52,016 bases of DNA from positions 1 to 52,016 of the forward strand of contig CAKTKU010000015.1 of the NCBI GenBank assembly GCA_934572335.1, read 5' to 3'. Source of the stretch: an uncultured Oscillospiraceae bacterium (GTDB taxonomy: Bacteria; Bacillota; Clostridia; Oscillospirales; Oscillospiraceae). Shown here piece after piece: positions 40,038 to 48,806 of this stretch. Within the stretch, counting starts at the first letter, position 1. Every line of letters starts with the position of its first letter. A program made the position numbers and the translations under genes. The notes beneath the pieces were generated by a model. The model was given only the letters and a program-made list of their open reading frames with translations. It was not told where the DNA came from and ran no database searches.

Positions 40038-41453
40038 TTGATAAAGAGAAATCAGTCTTTTTTTAATATCGTGAATATGCTGCTGGACATTATGGTGGTC
40101 ATTGTGTCCTATATCCTCGCGTCGTACTTCTGGCTTATCGCCGTTGTGCACAATGTGAACAACATGGCGCTGTGGCAGAGGGGGAACATCATGCTCGTCG
40201 CGCTCGTGTATGCGCTGGGGCTGTGGCTCTTCCTCGCCTTGCTGGGGTTTTATAACTCCACCCGGCTCAAGCGTCTGCGCGAGAAGGTGCGCCTCATTGT
40301 CACGTCCAACACCGGCGCCATCGTCATTGCCACGGGCGTGCTCTATCTCCTGCGTTTGCAGGACTTCTCGCGCGGCGTGCTGGGGTGCTTTTATGTTATC
40401 AGCACCTTCGCCCTCTGCCTCAAGTACATCCTCATGCGCCGCATCTCCAATGCCATGCGCGCTGGGGGGCGCAACCTCAAGCACGTCCTCATCATCGGCA
40501 GCGGGCATCTCGCCCGGCAGTATGCCGACGATATACACGCCGATGCGAATCTCGGCTACAACATCATCGGTTACGCCGGTGAGCAGGGGAAGGGGTTCGA
40601 CGCCGCGCCGCTGTGCTCCATCGACGGGCTGGATGAATATCTGCACACGTGCACTCTGGACGAGGCGGTCATCGCGCTGGACGCGGACGAGGTCTCACGC
40701 ATATGGGGCGTGATCTCCGACTGCGAGAAGAACGGCGTGCGTTACAGCGTCATTCCGTTTTATAACGACGTCCTCTCCGCAAACCCGCAGATCGACGTTA
40801 TCGGGCGCAGCAAGCTGATGCGCCTGCGCACGAACGCGCAGGACAACGTCGGTCTCGCGTTCGTCAAGCGCCTTTTCGATATCCTCGCCAGCGGGCTGGG
40901 AATGATCGTGCTCTCGCCGCTGCTGCTAGTGCTCGCGATAGGGGTCAAGCTCTCCAGCCCCGGTCCCATCCTCTTCCGGCAGGAGCGCGTGGGCTATAAC
41001 CGCCGCTCGTTCATGATGCTCAAGTTCCGCAGCATGCGCGTCAACGCCGAGGAGAACACCGCGTGGACGAAGGATAGCGACCCGCGTAAGACAAAGTTCG
41101 GCAGCTTCATCCGCAAGTTCAGTCTGGACGAGCTGCCCCAGCTGTGGAACGTCTTTGTCGGCGATATGAGCCTTGTCGGCCCGCGGCCGGAGCTGCCGTA
41201 TTTTGTGGAGCAGTTCCGCGAGACGATACCGCTTTACATGGTCAAGCATCAGGTGCGCCCCGGCATAACCGGCTGGGCGCAGGTCAACGGCTACCGCGGC
41301 GACACGAGCATCGAAAAACGCATCGAGTACGACATATGGTACATAGACAACTGGTCGCCCCTGCTGGATCTGAAGATCCTCTTTATGACCGCGTTCGGCG
41401 GCATGATGAACACGGAAAAGCTCGCCACCGACAAGGAAAAGGTGAACGTGTAA
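40038..41453 (+). CDS. Polyprenyl-phosphate sugar-1-phosphate transferase (WbaP/exopolysaccharide type)
   Basis: A 471-residue membrane enzyme that starts a polysaccharide by moving a sugar-1-phosphate from a UDP-sugar to undecaprenyl phosphate. The N-terminal part has four to five helices (from about residue 10 to 135), then a CoA-binding-like Rossmann domain starting VLIIGSGHLARQYADDI. The C-terminal catalytic domain (about 275-471) has a re-entrant helix LFDILASGLGMIVLSPLLL, then FRQERVGYN, KFRSMR, FSLDELPQLWNV, GPRPELP and RPGITGWAQVNG, all conserved. It uses TTG as start with AAAGGGTG upstream; the ATG far upstream has no support. No other capsule or EPS genes are adjacent, unusual for an initiating enzyme. 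Confidence 0.93.
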   Translation: MIKRNQSFFNIVNMLLDIMVVIVSYILASYFWLIAVVHNVNNMALWQRGNIMLVALVYALGLWLFLALLGFYNSTRLKRLREKVRLIVTSNTGAIVIATGVLYLLRLQDFSRGVLGCFYVISTFALCLKYILMRRISNAMRAGGRNLKHVLIIGSGHLARQYADDIHADANLGYNIIGYAGEQGKGFDAAPLCSIDGLDEYLHTCTLDEAVIALDADEVSRIWGVISDCEKNGVRYSVIPFYNDVLSANPQIDVIGRSKLMRLRTNAQDNVGLAFVKRLFDILASGLGMIVLSPLLLVLAIGVKLSSPGPILFRQERVGYNRRSFMMLKFRSMRVNAEENTAWTKDSDPRKTKFGSFIRKFSLDELPQLWNVFVGDMSLVGPRPELPYFVEQFRETIPLYMVKHQVRPGITGWAQVNGYRGDTSIEKRIEYDIWYIDNWSPLLDLKILFMTAFGGMMNTEKLATDKEKVNV

Positions 41454-41475
41454 AACTCAATAGAGCGTATAACCC

Positions 41476-41512
41476 CGCCGCCCGTCTGCATTTTTTTCGC
41501 AGACGGGCGGCG
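41476..41512 (+). terminator. Hairpin after the sugar transferase gene
   Basis: A perfect 14-bp stem CGCCGCCCGTCTGC / GCAGACGGGCGGCG with a 9-base loop that contains seven T. No T-run follows, so it is not a standard terminator, although its place after the stop codon suggests a role in 3' end formation. Confidence 0.5.
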
Positions 41513-41600
41513 TTCACATATCCTTAACCGGATTTTTCAGTTTCGTTTCAGCCTCCGCGTTTAAAATACGGAAAGCTTATTGAATGCAAGGAGGTCAAGC

Positions 41601-42326
41601 ATGATAAAGGTTGAGCATTTGACAAAATGCTACGGTGAATTGGTCGCGGTGAACGACCTGTCGTTCGAGCTTGACGAGGGGCATGTTTACGGCTTCCTCG
41701 GTCCGAACGGCGCGGGCAAATCCACAACGATGAACATCATGACCGGCTGCCTCGCCCCGACGGAGGGCAGCGTCACCATCGACGGGCATGACATTCTCGA
41801 AGAGCCGGAGACTGCGAAGCGCCTCATCGGCTACCTGCCGGAGCAGCCGCCGCTCTATATGAGCGAGACACCGCTGGAATACCTCGCCTTCGTGGGCGAG
41901 GCAAAGGGACTGCGCGGCGCGGAGCTGACCGCGCAAATCGCGGACGCGGTGGAGCGCACGGGGATAGACAGCGTGAAAAACCGCATCATCTCCACGCTCT
42001 CCAAGGGCTACCGCCAGCGCGTCGGCATTGCGCAGGCGCTCATAGGCTCCCCGCACGTCATCATCCTCGATGAGCCGACGGTGGGGCTCGACCCCATCCA
42101 GATCGTCGAGATACGCCGCCTTATCCGCGACCTTGGGCGCACGCACCTCGTCATTTTCTCCTCGCACATCCTCTCGGAGGTGCAGGCGATATGCGAAAGG
42201 GTGCTCATCATCTCCCGCGGGAAGCTCGTCGCGGATATGGACGCAAAGCAGCCCAATCTTGAGGATAAGTTCATCGAGCTTGCCCGCGGCGAGCTCACGG
42301 GAGAAAGCGAGGTGACGGACAAATGA
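41601..42326 (+). CDS. ABC transporter ATP-binding protein, GldA-like
   Basis: A 241-residue ABC ATPase with Walker A GPNGAGKST, signature LSKGYRQR, and Walker B VIILDEPTVGLDP; the LSKGYRQRVG signature and FSSHILSEVQAI match the GldA/NatA branch. It is the first gene of a four-gene operon with a permease, a GldG-like protein and a DUF4340 protein. The ATG at 41601 has AAGGAGG seven bases upstream; the TTG frame start at 41580 is not used. Stop and next start overlap by four bases (ATGA). It supplies ATP-driven energy to the complex at the cytoplasmic face. Confidence 0.94.
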   Translation: MIKVEHLTKCYGELVAVNDLSFELDEGHVYGFLGPNGAGKSTTMNIMTGCLAPTEGSVTIDGHDILEEPETAKRLIGYLPEQPPLYMSETPLEYLAFVGEAKGLRGAELTAQIADAVERTGIDSVKNRIISTLSKGYRQRVGIAQALIGSPHVIILDEPTVGLDPIQIVEIRRLIRDLGRTHLVIFSSHILSEVQAICERVLIISRGKLVADMDAKQPNLEDKFIELARGELTGESEVTDK

Positions 42327-43186
42327 CGGCTGTTTTGAAGCATGAGCTGAGAGGGTACGCCCACTCGCTCTCGTCGTATCTGTTCTGCGCGTTTCTGCAG
42401 CTGTTTGTGGGCGTGGGCGCGCTTTTGTATAATATCCAGTCCGCCGTGGCGAACTTTGAATACGTGCTGGAGTTCGTCTGCATCGGGCTGACTGTCATTA
42501 TCCCCGTGCTGACGATGCGCGTCATCGCGGAGGAGCGCCGCGCCCGGACGGATCAGCTTTTGTATTCGCTCCCGCTCACCACGGCGCAGATCGTCGCGGG
42601 CAAGTACCTTGCGCTGCTCGTGGTCTACCTTGTGCCGCTGTGCGTCGTCGCGCTCTATCCGCTCATCTTTGCGCAGTACGGCGATGTGTATTTGCTCACG
42701 GCGTATGGCTCGCTCTTCGCGTTCTTCATCATGGGCGCGGCGATGATCGCCGTGGGGATGTTCATCTCCTCCCTCACGGACAGTCAGGGCTTTGCCGCCG
42801 GTATCGCCATTGAGGTTTTCGCGTTCAATTACTTTTCCGTCACCCTTGCCGAGAATATCTCCGCCACGGCGTTCGGCGCGGCGCTCGCCCTTGGGGTGCT
42901 CGCGGTGCTGCTGGGGTACGGCGTTTACCGCCTGACGAAAAACGGGCTCATCGCTTACGGCGTCGCCCTCGCCGCGATGGCGGCGACCGTTGCCGCCATG
43001 TTCACCGACGACGGCGCGCTGACCTCGCTTTTACCGACGCTGATGGAAAAGCTGTCGCTCTTCTCGCGCTTCACGTCGTTCGTCAACGGCGTGTTCGACG
43101 TCACGGCCATTGTGTTCTGGCTCTCTGTCGCGGCGTTTTTCCTCTTCCTCACCGTGCAGTCGCTTGAAAAACGGAGGTACAGCTGA
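42323..43186 (+). CDS. ABC-2 type permease, GldF-like
   Basis: A 287-residue integral membrane protein with about six hydrophobic helices. The AVLKHELRGYAHSLSSYLFC start, the PVLTMRVIAEERRARTDQLLYSLPLTTAQIVAGKYLALL core and the later GMFISSLTDSQGFAAG fit the ABC-2 permease family of GldF. It forms the membrane channel of a complex with the ATPase before it and the GldG-like protein after it, whose start shares its last base. The substrate is not known. Confidence 0.92.
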   Translation: MTAVLKHELRGYAHSLSSYLFCAFLQLFVGVGALLYNIQSAVANFEYVLEFVCIGLTVIIPVLTMRVIAEERRARTDQLLYSLPLTTAQIVAGKYLALLVVYLVPLCVVALYPLIFAQYGDVYLLTAYGSLFAFFIMGAAMIAVGMFISSLTDSQGFAAGIAIEVFAFNYFSVTLAENISATAFGAALALGVLAVLLGYGVYRLTKNGLIAYGVALAAMAATVAAMFTDDGALTSLLPTLMEKLSLFSRFTSFVNGVFDVTAIVFWLSVAAFFLFLTVQSLEKRRYS

Positions 43187-44631
43187 TGAAAAAGCCCGAT
43201 TTACGCGCCCTGCTCGGCGCGCCCACCGCGCGCGAGCATATCGCCGCCCGCGGCGGCACATATACCCTCGCCATCTCCGCACTCGTTCTGGCGATACTGA
43301 TCGCCGTGAACGTCCTCTTCTCCGTGCTGCCGCGCTCGCTCACGCACTATGACATCAGCGCGGGCAAGCTCTATTCCGTCACGAGCAACACAAAATCCGT
43401 CGTCAACGCGCTCGCGGACGATGTGACGATATATTGGATAGTGCAGGCGGACGAGGAGGACAGCATAATCGAAAACCTCCTCGATAAGTATGATAGCCTC
43501 TCCTCCCACATCACGGTGGAGAAGAAAAACCCGGATGTTTACCCCACGTTTGCCGCGCAGTATACCGATGCGGCAGTGCCGAATAACAGCCTCATCGTCG
43601 CGTGCGGCGACAAGAGCCGGTATATTGACTACTCCGACATTTATCTCGCCGATGTGGACTACTCCACCTATTCCGTGGCGTACTCCTTCGACGGCGAGGG
43701 CGCGATAACCTCCGCCATCGACTATGTCACGCGCGATGAGCTGCCTGCGGTGTACGTGCTCACCGGGCACGGCGAGGCGGAGCTTCCCTCCGCGTTCACC
43801 GCGCAGCTGGAGAAGGAGAACATGACGTATACGGAGTTCTCCCTCCTCAATGAGGATGCGATACCTGCCGAGGCGAGCTGTGTCTTCATCTACGCGCCCG
43901 AGACCGATATTTCTTCCGACGAGGCGGACATACTCGCCGCCTACGTCCGCGATGGCGGCAAGCTCGTCGTCATGGCGGGACCCACCGAGAGCGGCACGCT
44001 CAAAAATCTTTACAGCCTCGCCGCTGAGTACGGCGTTGAGGCGGCGGACGGCATCGTCGTTGAGGGCGACCGCGCGCACTATGCCTTCTCCGCGCCGTAT
44101 GTCCTCCTCCCGGATATCCAGAGCGCCGATATGACCCAGCCGCTCATAGACTCGCGCTATTATGTCATTGTCCCCGTGGCGCAGGGGCTGACCGTCGGCG
44201 AGAGCGCGGACGCGACCGTAACAACGCTCCTCACGACCTCCGACAGCGCTTTCAGCAAGCTCGCGGGGTACAGTCTTGATACCTATGAAAAGGAGGACGG
44301 CGACATTGACGGCGCGTTCGCCCTCGCGGTGGACATTTCCGTCACGGGCGGCGAGATGGTGTTCTTCTCGTCCTCCGGCATGCTCGATGAGCTCTATAAC
44401 GCCTATTCCTCCGGCGCGAACCTTGACCTGACGATGAACGCGCTTTCTGCCCTCATCGGGGAGAGCGACGCCGCCGCCATCCGCACAAAATCGCTGAGCT
44501 ATAACTATCTCACCATCAGCGATTCCTCCGCGTCCGTGCTGAAGATGCTGATGCTCGGCGTGTTCCCGGTGGGCTTCGCGGCGGTCGGCATTGCCGTAAT
44601 TACGGAGAGGAGGCGCAGAAGAGATGCGTAA
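43186..44631 (+). CDS. GldG-like ABC-transporter auxiliary protein
   Basis: A 481-residue protein with one N-terminal helix (about 28-48), a large outer domain, and a second helix near the C-terminus (about 455-475) followed by a basic tail RRRRRDA. The outer domain begins HYDISAGKLYSVTSNTKSVV and continues VTIYWIVQ, then VYVLTGHGEAELP and GGKLVVMAGP, all typical of the GldG/ABC_transp_aux (DUF4350-like) family. It belongs to a transporter-like complex in the envelope. It overlaps the next gene by eight bases. The function is unresolved outside Bacteroidetes, where the name relates to gliding. Confidence 0.9.
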   Translation: MKKPDLRALLGAPTAREHIAARGGTYTLAISALVLAILIAVNVLFSVLPRSLTHYDISAGKLYSVTSNTKSVVNALADDVTIYWIVQADEEDSIIENLLDKYDSLSSHITVEKKNPDVYPTFAAQYTDAAVPNNSLIVACGDKSRYIDYSDIYLADVDYSTYSVAYSFDGEGAITSAIDYVTRDELPAVYVLTGHGEAELPSAFTAQLEKENMTYTEFSLLNEDAIPAEASCVFIYAPETDISSDEADILAAYVRDGGKLVVMAGPTESGTLKNLYSLAAEYGVEAADGIVVEGDRAHYAFSAPYVLLPDIQSADMTQPLIDSRYYVIVPVAQGLTVGESADATVTTLLTTSDSAFSKLAGYSLDTYEKEDGDIDGAFALAVDISVTGGEMVFFSSSGMLDELYNAYSSGANLDLTMNALSALIGESDAAAIRTKSLSYNYLTISDSSASVLKMLMLGVFPVGFAAVGIAVITERRRRRDA

Positions 44632-46045
44632 GACCAAAAGACTCTATATCCTGCTCGGCGTGCTCGCGGCGGTGTGCGTTGTCACATTTGCCGTCAGCCG
44701 GTACGAGACGAAAAAGGAGGACATAAAGGCGAGCGGCGAGGTCGTTTTCACCATTGACCCTGACGCCGTCACCGCCCTCTCGTGGGAGCAGGGCTCGTCC
44801 TCCCTCGCGTTCACGCGCACGGACGGTACGTGGCAGTATGACGGCGACGCGGCGTTCCCCGTCGACCAGGACAAGATAGCGGAGCGGTTGGACGCATTTG
44901 TGGACTTTGCCGCCGCGTATGTCATCGACGACGTGACGGATTACGCCCAGTACGGGCTGGACGACCCGGAGTGCACTGTGTACATCACGACCGACGAGGG
45001 CACGGCGTCCGTCGCGCTCGGTGCTTACAGCACCATGGACGCGCAGCGCTATGTCTCCACCGGCGACGGGAAGGTCTACCTCGCCGCGACGGACCCGATG
45101 GAGCTTTTCTCCGCCGCGCTCTCGCGCATGATAAAAAACGACACTACCCCCGACATCGACCGCGCGGATGAAATACGCTTCACCGGCGGGGACGAATACA
45201 CCGTCACCTATGACGCCTCCGGCGAGGGCAGCGTCTGCGCGGACGATGTGTATTTCACCGACGGCGCGCCGCTGGATACCGCGCGCGTGGAGAGCTATCT
45301 CCGCGCTGTCGCGAGCCTCGGTCTCAGCGATTACGCCACTTATACCGCCGATGAGGCTTCCCTGAGCTTTTACGGGCTGGATGCACCCGCGCTCACCGTC
45401 GCCCTTGACTATACCGACGCTGACGGTGCGGCGCAGAGCTTCACCCTCGCCATCTCCAAGAACGCGCAGGCGCTTTCCGTCGCGGAGAAAAACGGCGAGG
45501 ACGCCGCGGACGTTCAGGCGTATGCCCGCGTCGGCGATTCCCCGATAGTGTACGAGATCAGCGCCGACAGCTATGACCGGCTCATGGCGGCGGGGTATGA
45601 CGACCTCCGGCATCTGGAGCTTTTCACCGCGGACTTTGCTGACGTTACCGCCGTCACCGCCGCGCTCGACGGGGAGACGTATTCCCTTGAGCTCCGCGCG
45701 GATGAGGACAGCAAAAAGCTCCTCTCAGAGGTCGAAAACGTCTGGTACTGCGGCGGGGAGAAGATAGACATTGACGCGCTGGAGGATGCGCTTGTCTCCC
45801 TCTCGGCGGAGAGCTTCACCGACGAAAAGCCAACAGGGAAGTGCGAGCTTTCGCTCACGCTCGCGCTGGATAATGCGCGCTTCCCGGAGGTCAGCATCGC
45901 GCTCTACCGCGCCGACGGCAGCCGCTGCCTCGCCGCGGCGGACGGCGTGACCGTGGGCTATGTCCCGCGCAGCGAGGTCGTCGACCTTATAGAGGCGGTC
46001 AACGCTATCGTCCTCGGGTCGCCGGAGGAGAGCGGGAGCGGCTGA
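44624..46045 (+). CDS. DUF4340 domain envelope protein
   Basis: A 473-residue protein with an N-terminal signal anchor (RLYILLGVLAAVCVVTFAVS) and two consecutive DUF4340-like parts. The first is VTALSWEQGSSSLAFTRTDG through LDDPECTVYITTDEGTASVALG; the second repeats the pattern from about residue 240 (LDAPALTVALDYTDADGAAQSFTLAIS). These domains have no known activity but accompany GldG-type ABC systems in many bacteria. It would stand outside the membrane next to the GldG-like protein. It is the last gene of the operon. Confidence 0.9.
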   Translation: MRKTKRLYILLGVLAAVCVVTFAVSRYETKKEDIKASGEVVFTIDPDAVTALSWEQGSSSLAFTRTDGTWQYDGDAAFPVDQDKIAERLDAFVDFAAAYVIDDVTDYAQYGLDDPECTVYITTDEGTASVALGAYSTMDAQRYVSTGDGKVYLAATDPMELFSAALSRMIKNDTTPDIDRADEIRFTGGDEYTVTYDASGEGSVCADDVYFTDGAPLDTARVESYLRAVASLGLSDYATYTADEASLSFYGLDAPALTVALDYTDADGAAQSFTLAISKNAQALSVAEKNGEDAADVQAYARVGDSPIVYEISADSYDRLMAAGYDDLRHLELFTADFADVTAVTAALDGETYSLELRADEDSKKLLSEVENVWYCGGEKIDIDALEDALVSLSAESFTDEKPTGKCELSLTLALDNARFPEVSIALYRADGSRCLAAADGVTVGYVPRSEVVDLIEAVNAIVLGSPEESGSG

Positions 46046-46067
46046 CGCGAAAAAGCAATTTAAACTG

Positions 46068-46125
46068 GAAAACCGGAGCACTGCGGAAATCCTCCGCGGT
46101 GTTCCGGTTTCGCGCTTTTTGTGCA
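46068..46125 (+). terminator. Terminator of the GldA-like operon
   Basis: AACCGGAGCAC with GTGTTCCGGTT (one mismatch) closes over an inner TGCGGA / TCCGCG pairing; GCTTTTTG follows shortly after. Confidence 0.7.
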
Positions 46126-46172
46126 TAAAAACGGGAATTGCGTATTGAATACGGTGCATATCGGGTGAATGC

Positions 46173-46200
46173 TTTTCGCAGTTGTGTACAACTGCGAAAA
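46173..46200. repeat. 28-bp inverted-repeat site, copy 1
   Basis: TTTTCGCAGTTG, core TGTA, then CAACTGCGAAAA: perfect 12-bp arms around an asymmetric 4-base core. Copy 2 at 46351-46378 is its exact reverse complement. Confidence 0.85.
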
Positions 46201-46350
46201 TTCGCGAAATTTTGGAGCTTGATGCCGGTGAAAAAATCCCAAATTTGTTTAAAATGCTATTGAAATTCAGAAAACAGAGTGGTAAAATAACACCTGCTTG
46301 AGCCAAAATCCCTATTATATGGGGCGTTTATTCATTAATATTCTCAAGTT
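46201..46350. other. 150-bp segment between two oppositely oriented 28-bp sites (possible invertible element)
   Basis: The segment has no gene. It holds a well-spaced promoter facing the downstream surface-protein gene (46260-46288) and a TATAAT on the opposite strand (46314-46319). Its flanks are inverted copies of one site, the layout needed for site-specific inversion. The flanking DNA (46126-46172 and 46379-46444) shows no gene. Confidence 0.55.
46260..46288 (+). promoter_or_regulatory. Promoter of the surface beta-helix protein gene
   Basis: TTGAAA (46260-46265) and TAAAAT (46283-46288) with a 17-base spacer. It lies inside the segment bounded by the 28-bp sites, about 155 bases before the start codon. 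Confidence 0.75.
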
Positions 46351-46378
46351 TTTTCGCAGTTGTACACAACTGCGAAAA
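46351..46378. repeat. 28-bp inverted-repeat site, copy 2
   Basis: TTTTCGCAGTTG, core TACA, then CAACTGCGAAAA. The core is the reverse complement of that in copy 1, so the two sites point in opposite directions. Confidence 0.85.
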
Positions 46379-46444
46379 TTATCGTGGTATTACCCCCTTG
46401 TTCCTTTGGGGATAATATAGAATCTTTAAGAAAGGAGAATAATT

Positions 46445-48604
46445 ATGAAAGGAAACAAACTGGTAATTGCGGTCATACTTGCGTTGATAGTATGTCTCGT
46501 ACTTATCCCGACCTGCGCCTTTGCGGAAGGCGAAGGAGAGGGCGGTGACTCTGTCACGCCTGTGGTAGAGCAGGAAGGACAGCAGCCCGAACAGTCCACC
46601 ACACCTCCCGTGCCTCCCACAGAGGAAGAGGCCAATCCCAGCGACAATGATGAGGGCAAGAATCTGCCCAAATCTGGCGACAAAGAAGTGACCGAACAGT
46701 CCGCTTCCGGCGAAAACGAGCCTAAGGACGATAGTTCTGAAAGCTCCGGCGATGTGAAGGACGAAGCAAAGCCGGAGGGGGGCAAAACACCCGGCGAGGA
46801 GAACGTTCCGCTTCAGCCCTCAGAGTCGAAGTACACGGTGGAGTTCACCGCGGGCGAAAAGCAGTATGTTCTCGGCGGTGATACGAGCATCGGTCTGGAC
46901 GATATTCTCGGCGAGCTGGGCATAAGCGGCACTGTCACCGAGGCGAGCAGCAGTAATGACTCCCTATTCTCCGTTGTGGCGGACGAGAACGGCAAGTGGA
47001 CTGTCAGCGCGAACAACGCGTTCAGCACCACCCATAGCCTCACGGTCGTTGTCGACGGGCAGACCTACGAGATCGTTGTGACTGATGATAACGTGTGTGT
47101 TGTCAAAAATGGCAGCACCGAGGCTGAGTACGGAACGCTTCAAGAGGCTATCGACAAAGCCAAAGACGGAGACACGATAGTGCTCAAGGATAATGTCACC
47201 GAGAGTGTTACCATCGCCGCCGGCAAGACCATCACCATCGACCTCAACGGCAAGACGCTCACCAACGGTGCAGTGGCTGCAAGTGGTTGTCAGTACAACG
47301 ACACTATCTCCAACTGGGGCAATCTTACTGTGATCGACAACTCTGCTAACAAGAGCGGTGTTGTTGATAATACTGTGAATGGCTGCGGCGCGCTCGTTAA
47401 TTATGAGGGTGGTGTTGCCAATCTTCTTGGTGGCACGTTCACTCGCAGCGATGAGCATAATGACAGTACAGGCAGAAACTCGTGGTATACCATCAAAAAT
47501 ATGGGTGTTATGACCATTGATGGGGCAACAATCACCACTGGCGCTAACAGCGCCGGTAGCTCGAGCCTCATTGCAACTGGCAGAAACAGTCCTTATGCGT
47601 CTAATGATACCAATGACAGAAAGACCACGTATGCTGGTGGCAAGATAAGTCTCACAGTTAAGTCTGGTAAGCTTATGGGTGGTATGAACACCATTAAGAA
47701 CGAGGGACTTTGCAACTTGGTCATTGAGGGCGGTGAGTTCAGCAATACTACTGGGCCTGTTATCCTCAACTGGAGCGATGCGACGATCTCTGGCGGTACG
47801 TTCACGGCAGTGACTAACAATTCTATCATTGTCAATGGAACGTATACTCCCGATGGTGCTTACGGTAATCTTACTATCACTGGTGGTACGTTCAATACTC
47901 ATCCAGACAACTGCGTTATCAGAAGCAACAATCCGTACAGTGATGGTCCCAACTCCGTTTCTGTCAGCGGCGGCAATTTCAACGGCACTATGGGCGGAGA
48001 TCTTAACGGCGCTACTACTGACGGTAATACCAAACTTACCATCAGCGGCGGTGTTTACACCGATAACGATGCCAAAAAGTTTGCTGACAAGGATAACGTC
48101 ACTGTTATCAGCGCAAACGGCAAGACCGCTATTGCCAGCGATAAGAATGCTGCATCCATCAAGGAGATCATTGACGAGGCAGTGAAGAGCGGCGAGCCTC
48201 TTGTTATCGAGAACCTCCCGGAAGACGCTTCTGTCAGCGCTCCCGAGGGTGTCACCATCATCAACAAGAGCGGTTCGACCCTCACCGTCAACGGTGTTGA
48301 GGTCAAGCCCGGCGAGAGCTACACTGTTCCCACAACTGCCGCTCCCGCTTTCGCACCGCTGTCCGCGAAGTACTTTGTCCTTGAGGGCAAGGCTCAGCAG
48401 TGGACGGATGGAGACCTTGAGTTCGTTCTCAACTCCAACGCGGTCGTGAAGGTTCTCATTGACGGCGTCGAGGTCGAGTTCACGGTTGCCGAGGACGGCA
48501 CTGTGACGATAGCCTCCGCAGTCATCGAGGCGCTTGACGCCGGCACGCACGAGATCGAGTTCCTCTTTGCCGACGGCAGCTGCACCACCACCTTCACCAA
48601 GTAA
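46445..48604 (+). CDS. Secreted surface protein with a right-handed beta-helix region
   Basis: A 719-residue secreted protein. A signal peptide ends at AFA, residue 27. Residues 28-125 are a low-complexity acidic and Pro/Ser-rich linker (EGEG, TTPPVPPTEEE). A small beta domain (about 130-205) follows. From EYGTLQEAIDKAKDGDTIVL (about 230) to 560 are repeated GGxF and SGGxF turns such as ISGGTFTAV, ITGGTFNTH, VSGGNFNGT and ISGGVYTDN, as in pectate-lyase-like beta-helices. A C-terminal Ig-like/X2-type domain (about 638-719, AKYFVLEGKAQQWTDGDLEF) ends it. LPKSG at 74-78 is not a sorting signal, since no hydrophobic tail follows. It may bind carbohydrate or mediate adhesion. GGAG precedes the ATG, and the promoter lies between two inverted sites. 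Confidence 0.88.
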   Translation: MKGNKLVIAVILALIVCLVLIPTCAFAEGEGEGGDSVTPVVEQEGQQPEQSTTPPVPPTEEEANPSDNDEGKNLPKSGDKEVTEQSASGENEPKDDSSESSGDVKDEAKPEGGKTPGEENVPLQPSESKYTVEFTAGEKQYVLGGDTSIGLDDILGELGISGTVTEASSSNDSLFSVVADENGKWTVSANNAFSTTHSLTVVVDGQTYEIVVTDDNVCVVKNGSTEAEYGTLQEAIDKAKDGDTIVLKDNVTESVTIAAGKTITIDLNGKTLTNGAVAASGCQYNDTISNWGNLTVIDNSANKSGVVDNTVNGCGALVNYEGGVANLLGGTFTRSDEHNDSTGRNSWYTIKNMGVMTIDGATITTGANSAGSSSLIATGRNSPYASNDTNDRKTTYAGGKISLTVKSGKLMGGMNTIKNEGLCNLVIEGGEFSNTTGPVILNWSDATISGGTFTAVTNNSIIVNGTYTPDGAYGNLTITGGTFNTHPDNCVIRSNNPYSDGPNSVSVSGGNFNGTMGGDLNGATTDGNTKLTISGGVYTDNDAKKFADKDNVTVISANGKTAIASDKNAASIKEIIDEAVKSGEPLVIENLPEDASVSAPEGVTIINKSGSTLTVNGVEVKPGESYTVPTTAAPAFAPLSAKYFVLEGKAQQWTDGDLEFVLNSNAVVKVLIDGVEVEFTVAEDGTVTIASAVIEALDAGTHEIEFLFADGSCTTTFTK

Positions 48605-48691
48605 TTACCCCGGAATATTTATCCCACGCATTTTTACAATTCTGATACATATCAGATGGCGACGATCGGCGCGTCACAGCGCCGTGGCGAC

Positions 48692-48725
48692 AGCACCGCG
48701 AACGCAAATTCGCGGTGCTCTTTTT
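48692..48725 (+). terminator. Terminator of the surface protein gene
   Basis: AGCACCGCGAA / TTCGCGGTGCT, a perfect 11-bp stem with loop CGCAAA, followed by CTTTTT. Confidence 0.88.
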
Positions 48726-48739
48726 GCGTTCACTTGTGG

Positions 48740-48768
48740 TTGTCACGCCGTGGAAAATGTGCTAAAAT
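48740..48768 (+). promoter_or_regulatory. Promoter of the TSUP transporter gene
   Basis: TTGTCA (48740-48745) and TAAAAT (48763-48768) with a 17-base spacer and TGC before the -10. Confidence 0.78.
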
Positions 48769-48806
48769 CGCAGAGATAAAAAAGATAAAAAAGGACGCGC
48801 GCGCAA

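Noticed and set aside
43201..44637. A 478-codon minus-strand frame over the GldG-like gene
   Set aside because: It is antisense to an operon gene with clear family features and lacks any motif of its own.
46173..46378. The two 28-bp palindromes as transcription terminators
   Set aside because: Each stem ends in paired T and A runs with no unpaired T-run after it, and a good promoter lies between them.
46664..46678. LPKSG in the surface protein as a sortase signal
   Set aside because: It lies at residues 74-78, near the N-terminus, and no hydrophobic segment and basic tail follow; the protein's real C-terminus has no anchor.
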